Source: Variovorax sp. RA8 (GTDB lineage Bacteria > Pseudomonadota > Gammaproteobacteria > Burkholderiales > Burkholderiaceae_C). From it: a stretch of DNA of 64,000 nt. Below the pieces are notes generated by a model, which saw nothing but the letters and a program-made list of their open reading frames with translations, was not told the DNA's origin and did no database searches. The stretch spans positions 2,790,001 to 2,854,000 of the forward strand of contig NZ_LR594662.1 in assembly GCF_901827175.1 (NCBI RefSeq), given 5' to 3'. This document shows, in pieces, positions 33,339 to 41,411 of this stretch; positions within the stretch are counted from its first letter, which is position 1; each line of letters opens with the position of its first letter. The position numbers were made by a program, and so were the translations under genes.

Positions 33339-34007
33339 ATGTCGCTCGCCCCCATCGAAATCGAAACCGGCCCCAATCCCACGGCCACCGTGCTCCTCAT
33401 GCATGGCCTGGGCGCCGATGGCAACGACTTCGTGCCCATCGCCAGCGAGCTCGACCTGTCGGCCGTCGGCGCGGTGCGCTTCGTGTTCCCCAACGCGCCG
33501 GTGATCCCGGTCACCATCAACGGCGGCTACCGCATGCCGGCCTGGTACGACATCGCCGCGCCCGACCTGGTCAAGCGCGAGGACGAGCCCGGCCTGCGCC
33601 GCTCGCAGGCCGCGATCGAGGCGCTGATCGCCAACGAGAAGCAGCGCGGCATTCCAGCCCATCGCATCGTGGTCGCCGGCTTCTCCCAGGGCTGCGCGAT
33701 GGCACTGCTGGTCGGGCTGCGCCATGCCGAGCGGCTGGCCGGCATCGTCGGGCTCTCGGGCTACCTGCCGCTGGCCGCGACCACCGCCGCCGAACGCCAT
33801 GCCGCCAACCATGACGTACCGATCTTCCTCGGCCACGGCACGCGCGACGGCGTGGTACAGATCGAGCGCGCCAGGGCATCGCGCGATGCGCTGGCGGCGC
33901 TGGGCCATGCGGTCGAATGGCACGAGTACCCGATGGAGCACTCGGTATGCATGGAGGAGATCGCCGACCTCAATCGCTTCTTGCTGCGGGTGCTGGGCAC
34001 GCCTTGA
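33339..34007 (+). CDS. Alpha/beta hydrolase, carboxylesterase/phospholipase family
   Basis: The 222-residue serine esterase has the small carboxylesterase (EstB/YpfH) fold. The oxyanion segment is LLMHGLGADGNDFVP, the nucleophile Ser116 lies in GFSQG, and the acid and base are predicted as Asp170 (GHGTRDGVV) and His201 (YPMEHSVCMEE). No signal peptide, so it acts in the cytoplasm on short-chain esters. The start at 33339 lies just before the conserved IEIETGPNPTATV. Confidence 0.9.
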   Translation: MSLAPIEIETGPNPTATVLLMHGLGADGNDFVPIASELDLSAVGAVRFVFPNAPVIPVTINGGYRMPAWYDIAAPDLVKREDEPGLRRSQAAIEALIANEKQRGIPAHRIVVAGFSQGCAMALLVGLRHAERLAGIVGLSGYLPLAATTAAERHAANHDVPIFLGHGTRDGVVQIERARASRDALAALGHAVEWHEYPMEHSVCMEEIADLNRFLLRVLGTP

Positions 34008-34122
34008 CCTCGGGGTTTGGCGCTATAGCAGAAACGCCGCCGGCGCTTTAAATACCGGTGTCAGCAGGCTGTCCGTGGCCGTGCTACCTTCCGCCCCACA
34101 AAGATTCACCGGTTAGAACGAC

Positions 34123-35700
34123 ATGAGCAAACTACCGGAGCGCCTGGGAGCGCTCGCACCCGCGCGCCTGAAGGGAGTCCGCCGAGGGATCGAAAAGGAG
34201 AGCCTGCGCGCGCAGCCCGACGGCAAGCTGGCGGCGACGCCGCATCCCGCCGCGCTCGGATCGGCGCTGACCCACCCCCACATCACCACCGATTTCAGCG
34301 AGTCGCAGCTGGAGCTCATCACCGGGGTGCATGCCGATGTCGAGACCTGCCTGGCCGAGCTCGCGGAGATCCACCAGTTCACCTATCGCGCACTGGCCGA
34401 GGCCGGCGACGAACGGCTGTGGGTGTCCAGCATGCCATGCGGCCTGCCGCCGGACGAGACCATTCCGATCGGGCGCTACGGCTCCTCGAACGTGGGCCGC
34501 GCCAAGAGCGTCTATCGCATGGGCCTGAGCCACCGCTATGGGCGGCGCATGCAGACCATCTCGGGCATCCACTACAACTGGTCGATGCCGGACGTCTCGA
34601 GCGCGGAGTACTTCGCGCTGATCCGCAACTTCCGCCGCCATGCCTTCCTGCTGCTGTACCTGTTCGGTGCCTCGCCGGCCCTGTGCTCGACCTTCGTGGC
34701 CGGGCGCGCGCACGAGCTGAAGCCGCTGGGCGAGGGCGCCATGCACATGCCGCACGGCACCTCGCTGCGCATGGGGCGGCTGGGCTACCAGAGCGAGGCC
34801 CAGGCCTCGCTGGCCGTGAGCTACAACAGCCTCGACGGCTATGCCGCCTCGCTGCAGGACGCGCTGACCCGGCCCTGGCCGGCCTACGAGGCGATCGGCA
34901 TTCAGAACCTGGGCGGCGAGTACAACCAGCTCGCCACCAGCCTGCTGCAGATCGAGAACGAGTTCTACGGCACGATCCGGCCCAAGCGGGTGATCTTTCC
35001 CGGCGAGCGGCCGCTGCATGCGCTGCGCGAGCGCGGCGTCGAGTACGTCGAGGTGCGGCTGATGGACCTCGATCCCTTCGAGACCCTCGGCATCAATGCC
35101 TCCACCATGCGCTTCCTGGATGTCTTCCTGCTGCACTGCCTGCTGGCCGACAGCCCGCCCGACACCCGCGAGGAGATCGCCGAGCTGGCCCATAACCAGC
35201 ATCTCACGGCCGCGCGCGGGCGCGAGCCCGGGCTGAAGCTGCTGCGCGGCGGGCGCGATGTGGGGCTGACCGAATGGGGCGCCGAACTGCTGGAGGCCTG
35301 CGGCCCGATTGCCGCCGCGCTCGACGCGGCCCAGGGCGGCAGCCATCATGCCGAGGCGGTGCGCGCCGCCGAGCAGGCGCTGGCCGACCCGGCCTTGCTG
35401 CCTTCGGCGCGCGTGCTGGAGGCGATGGAGCGCTCGCACGGCAATTCCTTCATCGACTTCGTGCGCACCCGTTCGGATGAGACGCGCGCCGCGCTGCTGG
35501 CGCTGCCTTTCAGCGCCGAGCAGCAAGCGCGCTTCGAGCGCGCGACGCAGGACTCCGTCGAGGCGCAGAAGCAGATCGAGGCCGCCGACACCATGCCCTT
35601 CGAGATCTATCGCGAGCAGTACGTCTCGCCGGCGCGCCTGGGCTTCAAGAAGCACTGGATCGACGCGCCGCAGATGGTCACCCAGCCGGCGGCGCTATGA
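34123..35700 (+). CDS. gshA: Glutamate--cysteine ligase
   Basis: The 525-residue enzyme makes gamma-glutamylcysteine, the first step of glutathione synthesis. It is of the proteobacterial type (E. coli GshA-like): GVRRGIEKESLRA, SALTHPHITTDFSESQLELI, QTISGIHYNWSMP, IQNLGGEYNQLATSLLQIEN and YVEVRLMDLDPF. It ends with an extended Lys-containing C-terminus (FKKHWIDAPQM). Its product could also feed EgtB, though the egt cluster is 12 kb away. The 3' end overlaps the convergent ornithine cyclodeaminase-like gene by 23 bases. Confidence 0.95.
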   Translation: MSKLPERLGALAPARLKGVRRGIEKESLRAQPDGKLAATPHPAALGSALTHPHITTDFSESQLELITGVHADVETCLAELAEIHQFTYRALAEAGDERLWVSSMPCGLPPDETIPIGRYGSSNVGRAKSVYRMGLSHRYGRRMQTISGIHYNWSMPDVSSAEYFALIRNFRRHAFLLLYLFGASPALCSTFVAGRAHELKPLGEGAMHMPHGTSLRMGRLGYQSEAQASLAVSYNSLDGYAASLQDALTRPWPAYEAIGIQNLGGEYNQLATSLLQIENEFYGTIRPKRVIFPGERPLHALRERGVEYVEVRLMDLDPFETLGINASTMRFLDVFLLHCLLADSPPDTREEIAELAHNQHLTAARGREPGLKLLRGGRDVGLTEWGAELLEACGPIAAALDAAQGGSHHAEAVRAAEQALADPALLPSARVLEAMERSHGNSFIDFVRTRSDETRAALLALPFSAEQQARFERATQDSVEAQKQIEAADTMPFEIYREQYVSPARLGFKKHWIDAPQMVTQPAAL

Positions 35701-36709
35701 GGCGGAACAGGTCCTTGGGGTCGCCGTCCGGCGGCGCCAGGGCGATGTCCTGCCCCACCCCGTGCTCCAGCGCGAGCCGATGGACCAGGCGCAGCGCGGA
35801 GTAGTCCTCCAGCGCGAAGCCCACGGAGTCGAAGACCGTCACCTCGGCCTCGTCCTGGCGGCCCGGCTCGGCGCCCGCGAGCACCCGCCACAGCTCGACC
35901 ACCGGAAAGTCGGCCGGCAACTGCTGGATCTCGCCTTCGATGCGCGTCTGCGGCGCGTATTCGACGAACACGCGCGCGGCCTTCAGCACGTCCACGTGCA
36001 GCTCGGTCTTGCCGGGGCAGTCGCCCCCGACCGCGTTGATGTGCATGCCCGGCTCGATCATCGCGGGCGTGAGGATGGTCGCGCGCGCCTTGCGCGCCGT
36101 CAGCGTGCTCACGATGTGCGCGCCGCGCACCGCCTCGGCGATGCCGGCCGCGCGCTGCACGCGCAGGGCCGGATACGCCGCCAGGTTGTGCACCAGCTTG
36201 TCGGTCGCGGCCGGATCGAGGTCGTAGACCCGCAGCTCGTCCACCCCCAGCAGCGCATGAAAGGCCAGGGCCTGGAACTCGGCCTGGGCGCCGTTGCCGA
36301 TCAGCGCCATGCTGCGCGCACCCGGCCGGGCCACTGCCTGCGCCGCGAGCGCCGACATGGCGGCGGTGCGCAGCGCGGTGGTGAGCGTGAGCTCGGCGAG
36401 CAGCAGCGGAAAGCCGGTCTCCACCTCGGCCAGCACGCCGAAGGCCATCACTGTGGGCAGGCCCCGGGCCGTGTTGGCAGGGTGGCCGTTGACGTACTTG
36501 AAGGCATAGTGCCGGGCGTCGGACACCGGCATCAGCTCGATCACGCCCAGCGCCGAATGGCTGGCCAGGCGTGCCGACTTGTCGAACTCGGTCCAGCGCA
36601 GGAAGTCCTCCCGCAGGGCCTGCGTCAGTATCTCCAGGAGGCGGGGTGCTCCCATCGCCCGGACCAGGGCCGACAAGGCGTGGATGTCGACGAAACGTGT
36701 GGTTGCCAT
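35678..36709 (-). CDS. Ornithine cyclodeaminase family protein
   Basis: The 343-residue enzyme belongs to the ornithine cyclodeaminase/mu-crystallin group, which uses bound NAD to convert ornithine to proline or acts as an imine reductase. The conserved substrate region is HYAFKYVNGHPANTARGLPT, and the Rossmann segment is ARSMALIGNGAQAEFQALAF. MHINAVGGDCPGKTELH is the second family signature, with the catalytic Asp in GGDCPGKTE. The version of that motif resembles true ornithine cyclodeaminases. It is divergent from the receiver protein gene; a hairpin lies upstream. Confidence 0.88.
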   Translation of the reverse strand: MATTRFVDIHALSALVRAMGAPRLLEILTQALREDFLRWTEFDKSARLASHSALGVIELMPVSDARHYAFKYVNGHPANTARGLPTVMAFGVLAEVETGFPLLLAELTLTTALRTAAMSALAAQAVARPGARSMALIGNGAQAEFQALAFHALLGVDELRVYDLDPAATDKLVHNLAAYPALRVQRAAGIAEAVRGAHIVSTLTARKARATILTPAMIEPGMHINAVGGDCPGKTELHVDVLKAARVFVEYAPQTRIEGEIQQLPADFPVVELWRVLAGAEPGRQDEAEVTVFDSVGFALEDYSALRLVHRLALEHGVGQDIALAPPDGDPKDLFRLIAPPAG

Positions 36710-36733
36710 GTTCGCAGAAACTTCCGTATTAAC

Positions 36734-36755
36734 CGGGTAGGTCGTTGCCTACCCG
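36734..36755. promoter_or_regulatory. 8-bp hairpin in the ocd/receiver divergent region
   Basis: CGGGTAGG (36734-36741) and CCTACCCG (36748-36755) form a perfect stem around TCGTTG, 25 bases upstream of the ocd start. No terminator T-run and no RBS is involved, so an operator for a regulator of ocd or of the receiver gene is the simplest idea. Confidence 0.35.
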
Positions 36756-36854
36756 CGTTGACCCTGATGACTCACCGAGCGGCGACGGTCGCGAGCCATC
36801 ATGACACCAAGCAAGGACAGATTCCGACAACCCTTTCGTTTCGCGCAGCCCGCC

Positions 36855-37232
36855 ATGACTTTCAAAACCTACCTGGTTGAAGACAACCCCGTGATCCGGG
36901 AAAACCTCGTGGGTTTCCTGGAGGACATCGCGGACGCCACTGTGGTGGCCCATGCGGCGGGCGAGCGCGAGGCGGTGGACTGGCTGGACCGGCATCGCGA
37001 CGACTGGGACATGGCCATCGTCGACCTGTTCCTCGAGCAGGGCAACGGACTCGGCGTGGTCGATGCCGTTCGCCGCCGGGGGGCTCACCAGAAAGTCGTG
37101 GTGCTGAGCAACTACGCCACGCCGGACATGCGGGCCCGTACCAAGGCGCTGGGCGCGGACGCCTTCTTCGACAAGTCGGCCGAGATCGAACTGCTGCTCG
37201 ACTACTGCGAGAAGCTTAGCCACCGGAACTGA
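36855..37232 (+). CDS. Single-domain response regulator (receiver only)
   Basis: The 125-residue protein is a lone CheY-like receiver domain. The acidic pair Glu9/Asp10 (YLVEDNPVIREN), the predicted phospho-acceptor Asp57 (DMAIVDLFLEQGNG), Ser85 (VVLSNYATPD) and Lys107 (AFFDKSAEIE) are all present. There is no output domain. No histidine kinase is adjacent, so its partner is unknown. The start at 36855 is preferred; an earlier ATG at 36801 adds 18 residues without family resemblance. Confidence 0.8.
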   Translation: MTFKTYLVEDNPVIRENLVGFLEDIADATVVAHAAGEREAVDWLDRHRDDWDMAIVDLFLEQGNGLGVVDAVRRRGAHQKVVVLSNYATPDMRARTKALGADAFFDKSAEIELLLDYCEKLSHRN

Positions 37233-37269
37233 GCGGCGGCGCTGCGCAGGCGTTGAGTTCGGCACGCGC

Positions 37270-37300
37270 TTGACCTAGAGTGCGCTCGAGCATTTCCAAT
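37270..37300 (+). promoter_or_regulatory. MerR-type promoter for the NTF2-MerR-aminotransferase operon
   Basis: A -35 TTGACC (37270-37275) and -10 TCCAAT (37295-37300) are separated by 19 bp (37276-37294) that contain the dyad CTAGAG-TGCG-CTCGAG, like SoxR/MerR activator sites. Both hexamers and the spacing equal those of the metal promoter at 7085-7115. Transcription would start near 37307, before the gene at 37341. The MerR protein encoded in the same operon is the obvious regulator. Confidence 0.7.
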
Positions 37301-37340
37301 GAATGAGCCGGGTCGTCCGGTCCATTCCAAGGAGCACGCC

Positions 37341-37754
37341 ATGAGCGCCACCGCCAACAAACAGATCATCCAGCACATCCACGCCGAGCTCGCCGAGGGC
37401 AACGGCAGGCCTTTCCTCGACAGCCTGGCGGAGGACTTCCGCTGGGTGATGAAGGGCCGCACCGCCTGGTCGGGCACCTACGAGGGCCGGCAGGCGGTGC
37501 AGGATCGGCTGCTCACGCCGCTGTATGCCCAGTTCGAGGGGCGCTACCGCAACACCGCCGAGTCCTTCATCGCCGAGGACGACCAGGTTGTCGTCCAGTG
37601 CCGCGGCGAGGTGAGCACCAAGACGGGGCAGCGGTACGACAACGAGTACTGCCTCATCTACCGCCTGGCCGGCGGCAAGGTCGTGGCGCTGACGGAGTAT
37701 CTGGACACCGCCCTGGTCGATGCCGTGCTGGAGGCGCCCGCGCGTGCCGGCTAG
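37341..37754 (+). CDS. SnoaL-like/NTF2 superfamily protein
   Basis: The 137-residue protein has a nuclear-transport-factor-2-like fold: KQIIQHIHAELAEGNGRPFL, DSLAEDFRWVMKG and then RYDNEYCLIYRLAGGKVVAL. Such proteins include small isomerases and hydrolases, and the sequence does not indicate which. The start at 37341 has AAGGAG close upstream. The stop overlaps the start region of the MerR gene by 11 bases. Confidence 0.75.
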   Translation: MSATANKQIIQHIHAELAEGNGRPFLDSLAEDFRWVMKGRTAWSGTYEGRQAVQDRLLTPLYAQFEGRYRNTAESFIAEDDQVVVQCRGEVSTKTGQRYDNEYCLIYRLAGGKVVALTEYLDTALVDAVLEAPARAG

Positions 37755-38217
37755 CCCCAGCCTGCGCATCGGCGAGCTCGCCGCGCGCACCGGCCGCAGC
37801 GTGCATGCCATCCGCTGGTACGAGGCCCAGGGCCTGGTGCCGGGTGTGGCGCGCGACGAGAGCGGCCGGCGCGTCTACGGCGAGCTCCATGTGGGCTGGC
37901 TGGACCTGATGGAGCGCTTGCGCGCCACCGGCATGTCGATCGCGGAAATGCGCGAGTACACGGCGCTGGCGATGCAGGGCAGCCGCAGCCTGCGCGAGCG
38001 CCGCGACCTGCTCGCCGCCCACCGCGAGCGGGTGCACGCCACCATCGCCGAGTGGAAGCGCGCGCTGACGCTGGTCGAGACGAAAATCGACTTCTACGAT
38101 GCCTGGATGCAAACCGGCCACCGGCCGCCGTTGGTCCGGGCCGATGTGCCGCGACCCGCTCGCAAGCCCGCATTGCCCGCACCTTCGTCCGCCCGCAAGG
38201 CGGCCAGAGGTGCATGA
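37744..38217 (+). CDS. MerR-family transcriptional regulator
   Basis: The 157-residue regulator begins with a GTG at 37744 (VPASPSLRIGELA), overlapping the NTF2-like stop. The MerR DNA-binding domain spans about residues 5-75 (RIGELAARTGRSVHAIRWYE and VYGELHVGWLDLMERLRATG). A coiled coil (SRSLRERRDLLAAHRERVHA) follows. There are no conserved cysteines, so it is not a metal sensor. The C-terminus is Arg/Lys/Ala rich. The stop overlaps the next start by ATGA, and the promoter 37270-37300 is probably its own. Confidence 0.82.
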   Translation: MPASPSLRIGELAARTGRSVHAIRWYEAQGLVPGVARDESGRRVYGELHVGWLDLMERLRATGMSIAEMREYTALAMQGSRSLRERRDLLAAHRERVHATIAEWKRALTLVETKIDFYDAWMQTGHRPPLVRADVPRPARKPALPAPSSARKAARGA

Positions 38218-39167
38218 AACCCAAGGAGCCTCGACCCGTGCCTGCCGCCCCCCACCCACTCGCCGATGGCGTCGCCTTCGTGCGCGGCGCCTATGTCCCG
38301 ATCGCCGAAGCCGCGATTCCCATCACCGACTGGGGTTTCCTGCGCTCCGATGCCACCTACGACGTGGTCACGGTATGGGACGGCGCCTTCTTCCGGCTCG
38401 ACGCGCACCTGGAGCGCTTCATGCGCAGCTGCGAGCGCTTCCGGCTCGACCCCGGCCTCACGCCGGCGCAGATTACCGAAGTGCTGTCCGAATGCGTCCG
38501 GCGCAGTGGCCTGCGCAATTCCTACGTGGAGATGATCGTCACGCGCGGCCAGCCGCCGTGGGGCTCGCGCGACCCGCGGCAGGCGGTGAACCGCTTCTAC
38601 GCCTTCGCGGTGCCCTTCGTGTGGATCGCCAACGAGGCGCAGCGTGAGCGCGGCCTGCACCTGAAGGTGAGCACAGTGCAACGCATTCCGGCGGGCTCGG
38701 TCGACCCGACCGCCAAGAACTACCACTGGAACGATCTCACGATGGGCCTGCTCGGCGCACTCGACGCCGGCGCCGACACGGTGGTGCTGAGCGACGCCCA
38801 AGGCAACGTGGTCGAAGGGCCCGGCTTCAACATCTTCTGCGTGAAAGACGGCGCGCTCGTCACGCCGAAGGAAGGCGTACTCGAGGGCATCTCGCGCCGC
38901 ACCGTCATCGAGATCGCCCGCGGGCTCGGACTGCCAGTCGAACTGCGCGCCCTGCCGGCGGAGGAGCTGCGCGGCGCCGACGAGGCCTTTCTCACGAGCT
39001 CCGGCGGCGGCGTGCTGCCGGTGACACGGGTGGACGACCAGGTGCTCGGCGCGGGCCGGCCGGGGTCGGTCACCCAGCGCCTGCTCGCCGTCTACTGGGA
39101 CTTGCACCGCGACCCGACCTACAGCCAGCCCATCGACTTTTCCCGAACAGGGGCCGCAGCCAGCTGA
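38214..39167 (+). CDS. Class IV aminotransferase (PLP)
   Basis: The 317-residue PLP enzyme is of fold type IV (branched-chain/D-amino acid/(R)-amine transaminase group). The Schiff-base Lys is predicted at Lys168 (DPTAKNYHWNDLTMG), and EGPGFNIFCVKDGALVTP and LEGISRRTVIEIARGLG are family motifs. The loop after the Lys (NYHWNDLTMGL) and FAVPFVWIANE resemble (R)-amine or branched-chain amino acid transaminases, but specificity is not settled. It is coupled to the MerR gene by ATGA, so it is probably the regulated enzyme of the operon. Confidence 0.87.
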   Translation: MKPKEPRPVPAAPHPLADGVAFVRGAYVPIAEAAIPITDWGFLRSDATYDVVTVWDGAFFRLDAHLERFMRSCERFRLDPGLTPAQITEVLSECVRRSGLRNSYVEMIVTRGQPPWGSRDPRQAVNRFYAFAVPFVWIANEAQRERGLHLKVSTVQRIPAGSVDPTAKNYHWNDLTMGLLGALDAGADTVVLSDAQGNVVEGPGFNIFCVKDGALVTPKEGVLEGISRRTVIEIARGLGLPVELRALPAEELRGADEAFLTSSGGGVLPVTRVDDQVLGAGRPGSVTQRLLAVYWDLHRDPTYSQPIDFSRTGAAAS

Positions 39168-40257
39168 TGCGGCGGATGAACCCATCGGTCAGGAGCCAGC
39201 AGCCCCCGACGGTGAAAGCGACCAGCAGCAGCGGTTCGAGCACCGGGCCCAGCCCCCGGGGCGCGAGCACCACGGCCCCGGCCACGATCAAGGTCTGGTG
39301 CAGCATGTACCAGGGGTAGACCGACTCGTTGGCCCAGTGCAGCCAAGGCCAGGGGCGGTCCAGGTAACGGCGGGCGAAGCCCAGGATGGCGGCGATCGCG
39401 GTCCACAGGTAGAAGGCACGCAGCCCGCGCAGCAGCCAGGCCTCGGCGCCCACCGCCCGCAACGCCAGGTAGGCGGTCACGAAACCCACCGCCAGCGCGA
39501 GCGCCCAGCCGCGCAGTCGTTCCAGTTCCCGCCACAGGCCGGCATCGATGCCCATCCAGTAGCCGTACAGGAAGACCGTGAAATAGAGTGGGTGCAGGTA
39601 CCCATCATGGATCAGGTCGTGCGTGGCCGGAAAGCGCGGCGCCAGGGTCAGCGCGTAGAGCAGCAGCGGCAGCGCGGGCAGCACCAGGAGGCGCCAGCGC
39701 CGCAGTCCGGTGAAGGCGGCGCGCAGCCGCTGCCCGGCGGCCGAACCCAGCAGCGGCTGCAGCAGCGCCACCGCGGCGGTGTAGACGAAGAGGTAGGGCA
39801 GGTACCACAGGTGGTTCCAGGTCATGCCGAAATCGGAGCCCGCGAAGGCGCCCTTCGGCCAGGGACCCATCCTCAGGTAGCGCAGCATGAAGTCGCCGAA
39901 CCCGGGCGCGACCAGGCCGCGGGCCAGCGCCTCGGCATAGGCCTGGTACGGGACCACCACCGTCATGCCGAAGACCAGCGGGAGCAGGAGGCGCAGCGCG
40001 CGCTGCCGGATCAGCACCAGCGGCTCCCGGCCGCGGAACAGGAAGCCCAGCGCCACGCCCGAGACCAGGAACACCAGGTCCATGCGCCAGATGTTGACCA
40101 CCTGCATCGGCGCCTGCAGCCATGCCGCCGCATGCGGGCTCTTGAGGTGCCAGGGCCAGGCGGCGACGTAGTACATGCCCACGTGGTAGAGGATCAGCAG
40201 GCCGAAGGCCAGCGCGCGCAGCGCGTCGATGTCGTGGCGGCGGGATTCGGGGGGCAT
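39070..40257 (-). CDS. Acyltransferase 3 family membrane protein (OpgC/MdoC-like)
   Basis: The 395-residue integral membrane protein has about ten helices of the acyltransferase-3 family, which move acyl groups (e.g. succinyl) onto sugars or glucans. The opening RRHDIDALRALAFGLLILYH holds the family's catalytic His, and the WRMDLVFLVSGVALGFLFRG segment follows. NHLWYLPYLFVYTAAVALL is OpgC-like. The C-terminal 33 residues (after LFGKSRWAG) run 98 bases into the convergent aminotransferase gene and look unrelated to family ends, so a lost stop codon is possible. Divergent from the LytTR regulator gene. Confidence 0.82.
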   Translation of the reverse strand: MPPESRRHDIDALRALAFGLLILYHVGMYYVAAWPWHLKSPHAAAWLQAPMQVVNIWRMDLVFLVSGVALGFLFRGREPLVLIRQRALRLLLPLVFGMTVVVPYQAYAEALARGLVAPGFGDFMLRYLRMGPWPKGAFAGSDFGMTWNHLWYLPYLFVYTAAVALLQPLLGSAAGQRLRAAFTGLRRWRLLVLPALPLLLYALTLAPRFPATHDLIHDGYLHPLYFTVFLYGYWMGIDAGLWRELERLRGWALALAVGFVTAYLALRAVGAEAWLLRGLRAFYLWTAIAAILGFARRYLDRPWPWLHWANESVYPWYMLHQTLIVAGAVVLAPRGLGPVLEPLLLVAFTVGGCWLLTDGFIRRISWLRPLFGKSRWAGCRSGRGASPSRRRAGAG

Positions 40258-40310
40258 GGCGGCTCCAGGTGTTCGAAGGCAGCCATGCTGGGCGCGGCTC
40301 GTGCCTGGTG

Positions 40311-40348
40311 GGGCTCCAAAGTGACGATCCGCCGGGCTCCTGGGACGA
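40311..40348. repeat. Direct repeat pair in the acyltransferase/LytTR divergent region
   Basis: GGGCTCC recurs at 40311 and 40334 (23-bp step), and each copy is followed by GACGA (40323-40327 and 40344-40348). A third GGCTCC is at 40261. LytTR proteins bind direct repeats in their promoters, so this is a candidate site; the spacing is not exact between copies. Confidence 0.35.
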
Positions 40349-40398
40349 ACGGCGGCCCGCAGGGATGAATCCGGGCCGGGATTCAGGAGAATGCCGCC

Positions 40399-41289
40399 AT
40401 GCCCGAGACCCCCGGCCAGACCCCGAAGAACCTGTTCGAGCGCTACCAGCCCTACCGCCGGCGTGCCGAAGTCGCCTTCTGGGTGCTGTTGATGGCGTTG
40501 CAAGCCGCCTTCAACTGCGTGGTCGCGGTGATTGACGCCGATCGCGCCGGGCGGGCGCCCCCGACCTGGCAGCCGGTGACCTGGGAGCTGTCCAGCCACC
40601 TGGTGCTGCTGGCGCTGGTGCCGGCCGTGGTCGCCTTCGAGCGGCGCTTTCCGCTCGGCTTCGCCGGCTTCGCCCGCAACCTGCCCTGGCACTTGGCGGG
40701 CAGCGTGGTCTTCAGCCTGCTGCACGTGGCGGGCATGGTGGCGTTGCGCAAGGCCGCCTATGCCTGGGCCGGCGGCCGTTACGACTTCGGCGGGGCCGAG
40801 CAGTGGGTGTACGAATACCTGAAGGACGTGCGCGTCTACGCGCTGTTCTTGATCTCGATCCTGAGCTACCGCCTCTTCATGCTGCGGCTGCAGGGCGAGG
40901 CGCGCGTGCTCGATCCGCCGGAGGAGCCCGCCGGCACGGCGCCGCCTGCGCCGGAGCAGCCGCCGCAGGCGCGGCCCGAGCGCTTCCTGGTGCGCAAGCT
41001 GCGGCGCGAATTCCTGATTGCCGCCAGCGACATCGACTGGCTGCAGGCGCAGGGCAACTACGTCGGCCTGCGGGTGAAGGGCCACGATTACCTGCTGCGC
41101 GCCACGCTGACCGACTTCCTGGCCCAGCTCGACCCGGCGCGCTATGCGCGCGTGCACCGCAGCTACGCCGCCAACCTCGATCGGGTGGCCGAGATCGAGC
41201 CGCTGGAAGGCGGCGATGCGCGCCTGCTGATGCAGGACGGCACCCGCATCCCCTGCAGCCGGCGCTACCGCGACGCGCTGCGCGCCTGA
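40399..41289 (+). CDS. Membrane-anchored LytTR transcriptional regulator
   Basis: The 296-residue protein combines about four N-terminal membrane helices (residues 24-160: VAFWVLLMALQAAFN, LVLLALVPAVVAF, LAGSVVFSLLHVAGM, VYALFLISILSYRLFM) with a C-terminal LytTR DNA-binding domain (about 195-296: REFLIAASDIDWLQAQGNYV and YARVHRSYAANLDRVAEIEP). The linker is Pro/Ala rich. Such proteins sense membrane or extracellular signals and bind DNA directly, without a kinase. The start at 40399 uses AGGAG at 40385. It is divergent from the acyltransferase gene, its likely target. Confidence 0.88.
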   Translation: MPETPGQTPKNLFERYQPYRRRAEVAFWVLLMALQAAFNCVVAVIDADRAGRAPPTWQPVTWELSSHLVLLALVPAVVAFERRFPLGFAGFARNLPWHLAGSVVFSLLHVAGMVALRKAAYAWAGGRYDFGGAEQWVYEYLKDVRVYALFLISILSYRLFMLRLQGEARVLDPPEEPAGTAPPAPEQPPQARPERFLVRKLRREFLIAASDIDWLQAQGNYVGLRVKGHDYLLRATLTDFLAQLDPARYARVHRSYAANLDRVAEIEPLEGGDARLLMQDGTRIPCSRRYRDALRA

Positions 41290-41347
41290 GCCGCACGGCC
41301 GCTCCGAAGGCGAACAGTACCGCAGCCGAAGGCGAAGGTACCCCGGT
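41288..41347 (-). repeat. Intergenic repeat copy A (stop-codon-anchored)
   Basis: This is the longest of three related elements. The 29-base stretch 41319-41347 equals copy B (45516-45544) in 27 positions when read on the minus strand, and the other half resembles copy C (6364-6416). The element begins at the LytTR gene's stop codon (TGA 41287-41289) with GAGCCGCACGGCCGCTCCG. Confidence 0.5.
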
Positions 41348-41411
41348 AAGCCATCCGGGCACCGGCGACAATCGCCGCCTCCACCGATCCCGAGCAAGAA
41401 AGAAGTCCCCG

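Noticed and set aside
33162..33941. N-terminal extension of the MHS transporter frame
   Set aside because: It is antisense to the esterase and lacks family sequence; the ribosome site is at 33161.
34123..35700. gshA as an EgtA-like member of the ergothioneine cluster
   Set aside because: It is 12 kb away, in its own unit and of the E. coli GshA type needed for glutathione; a shared product is possible but not cluster membership.
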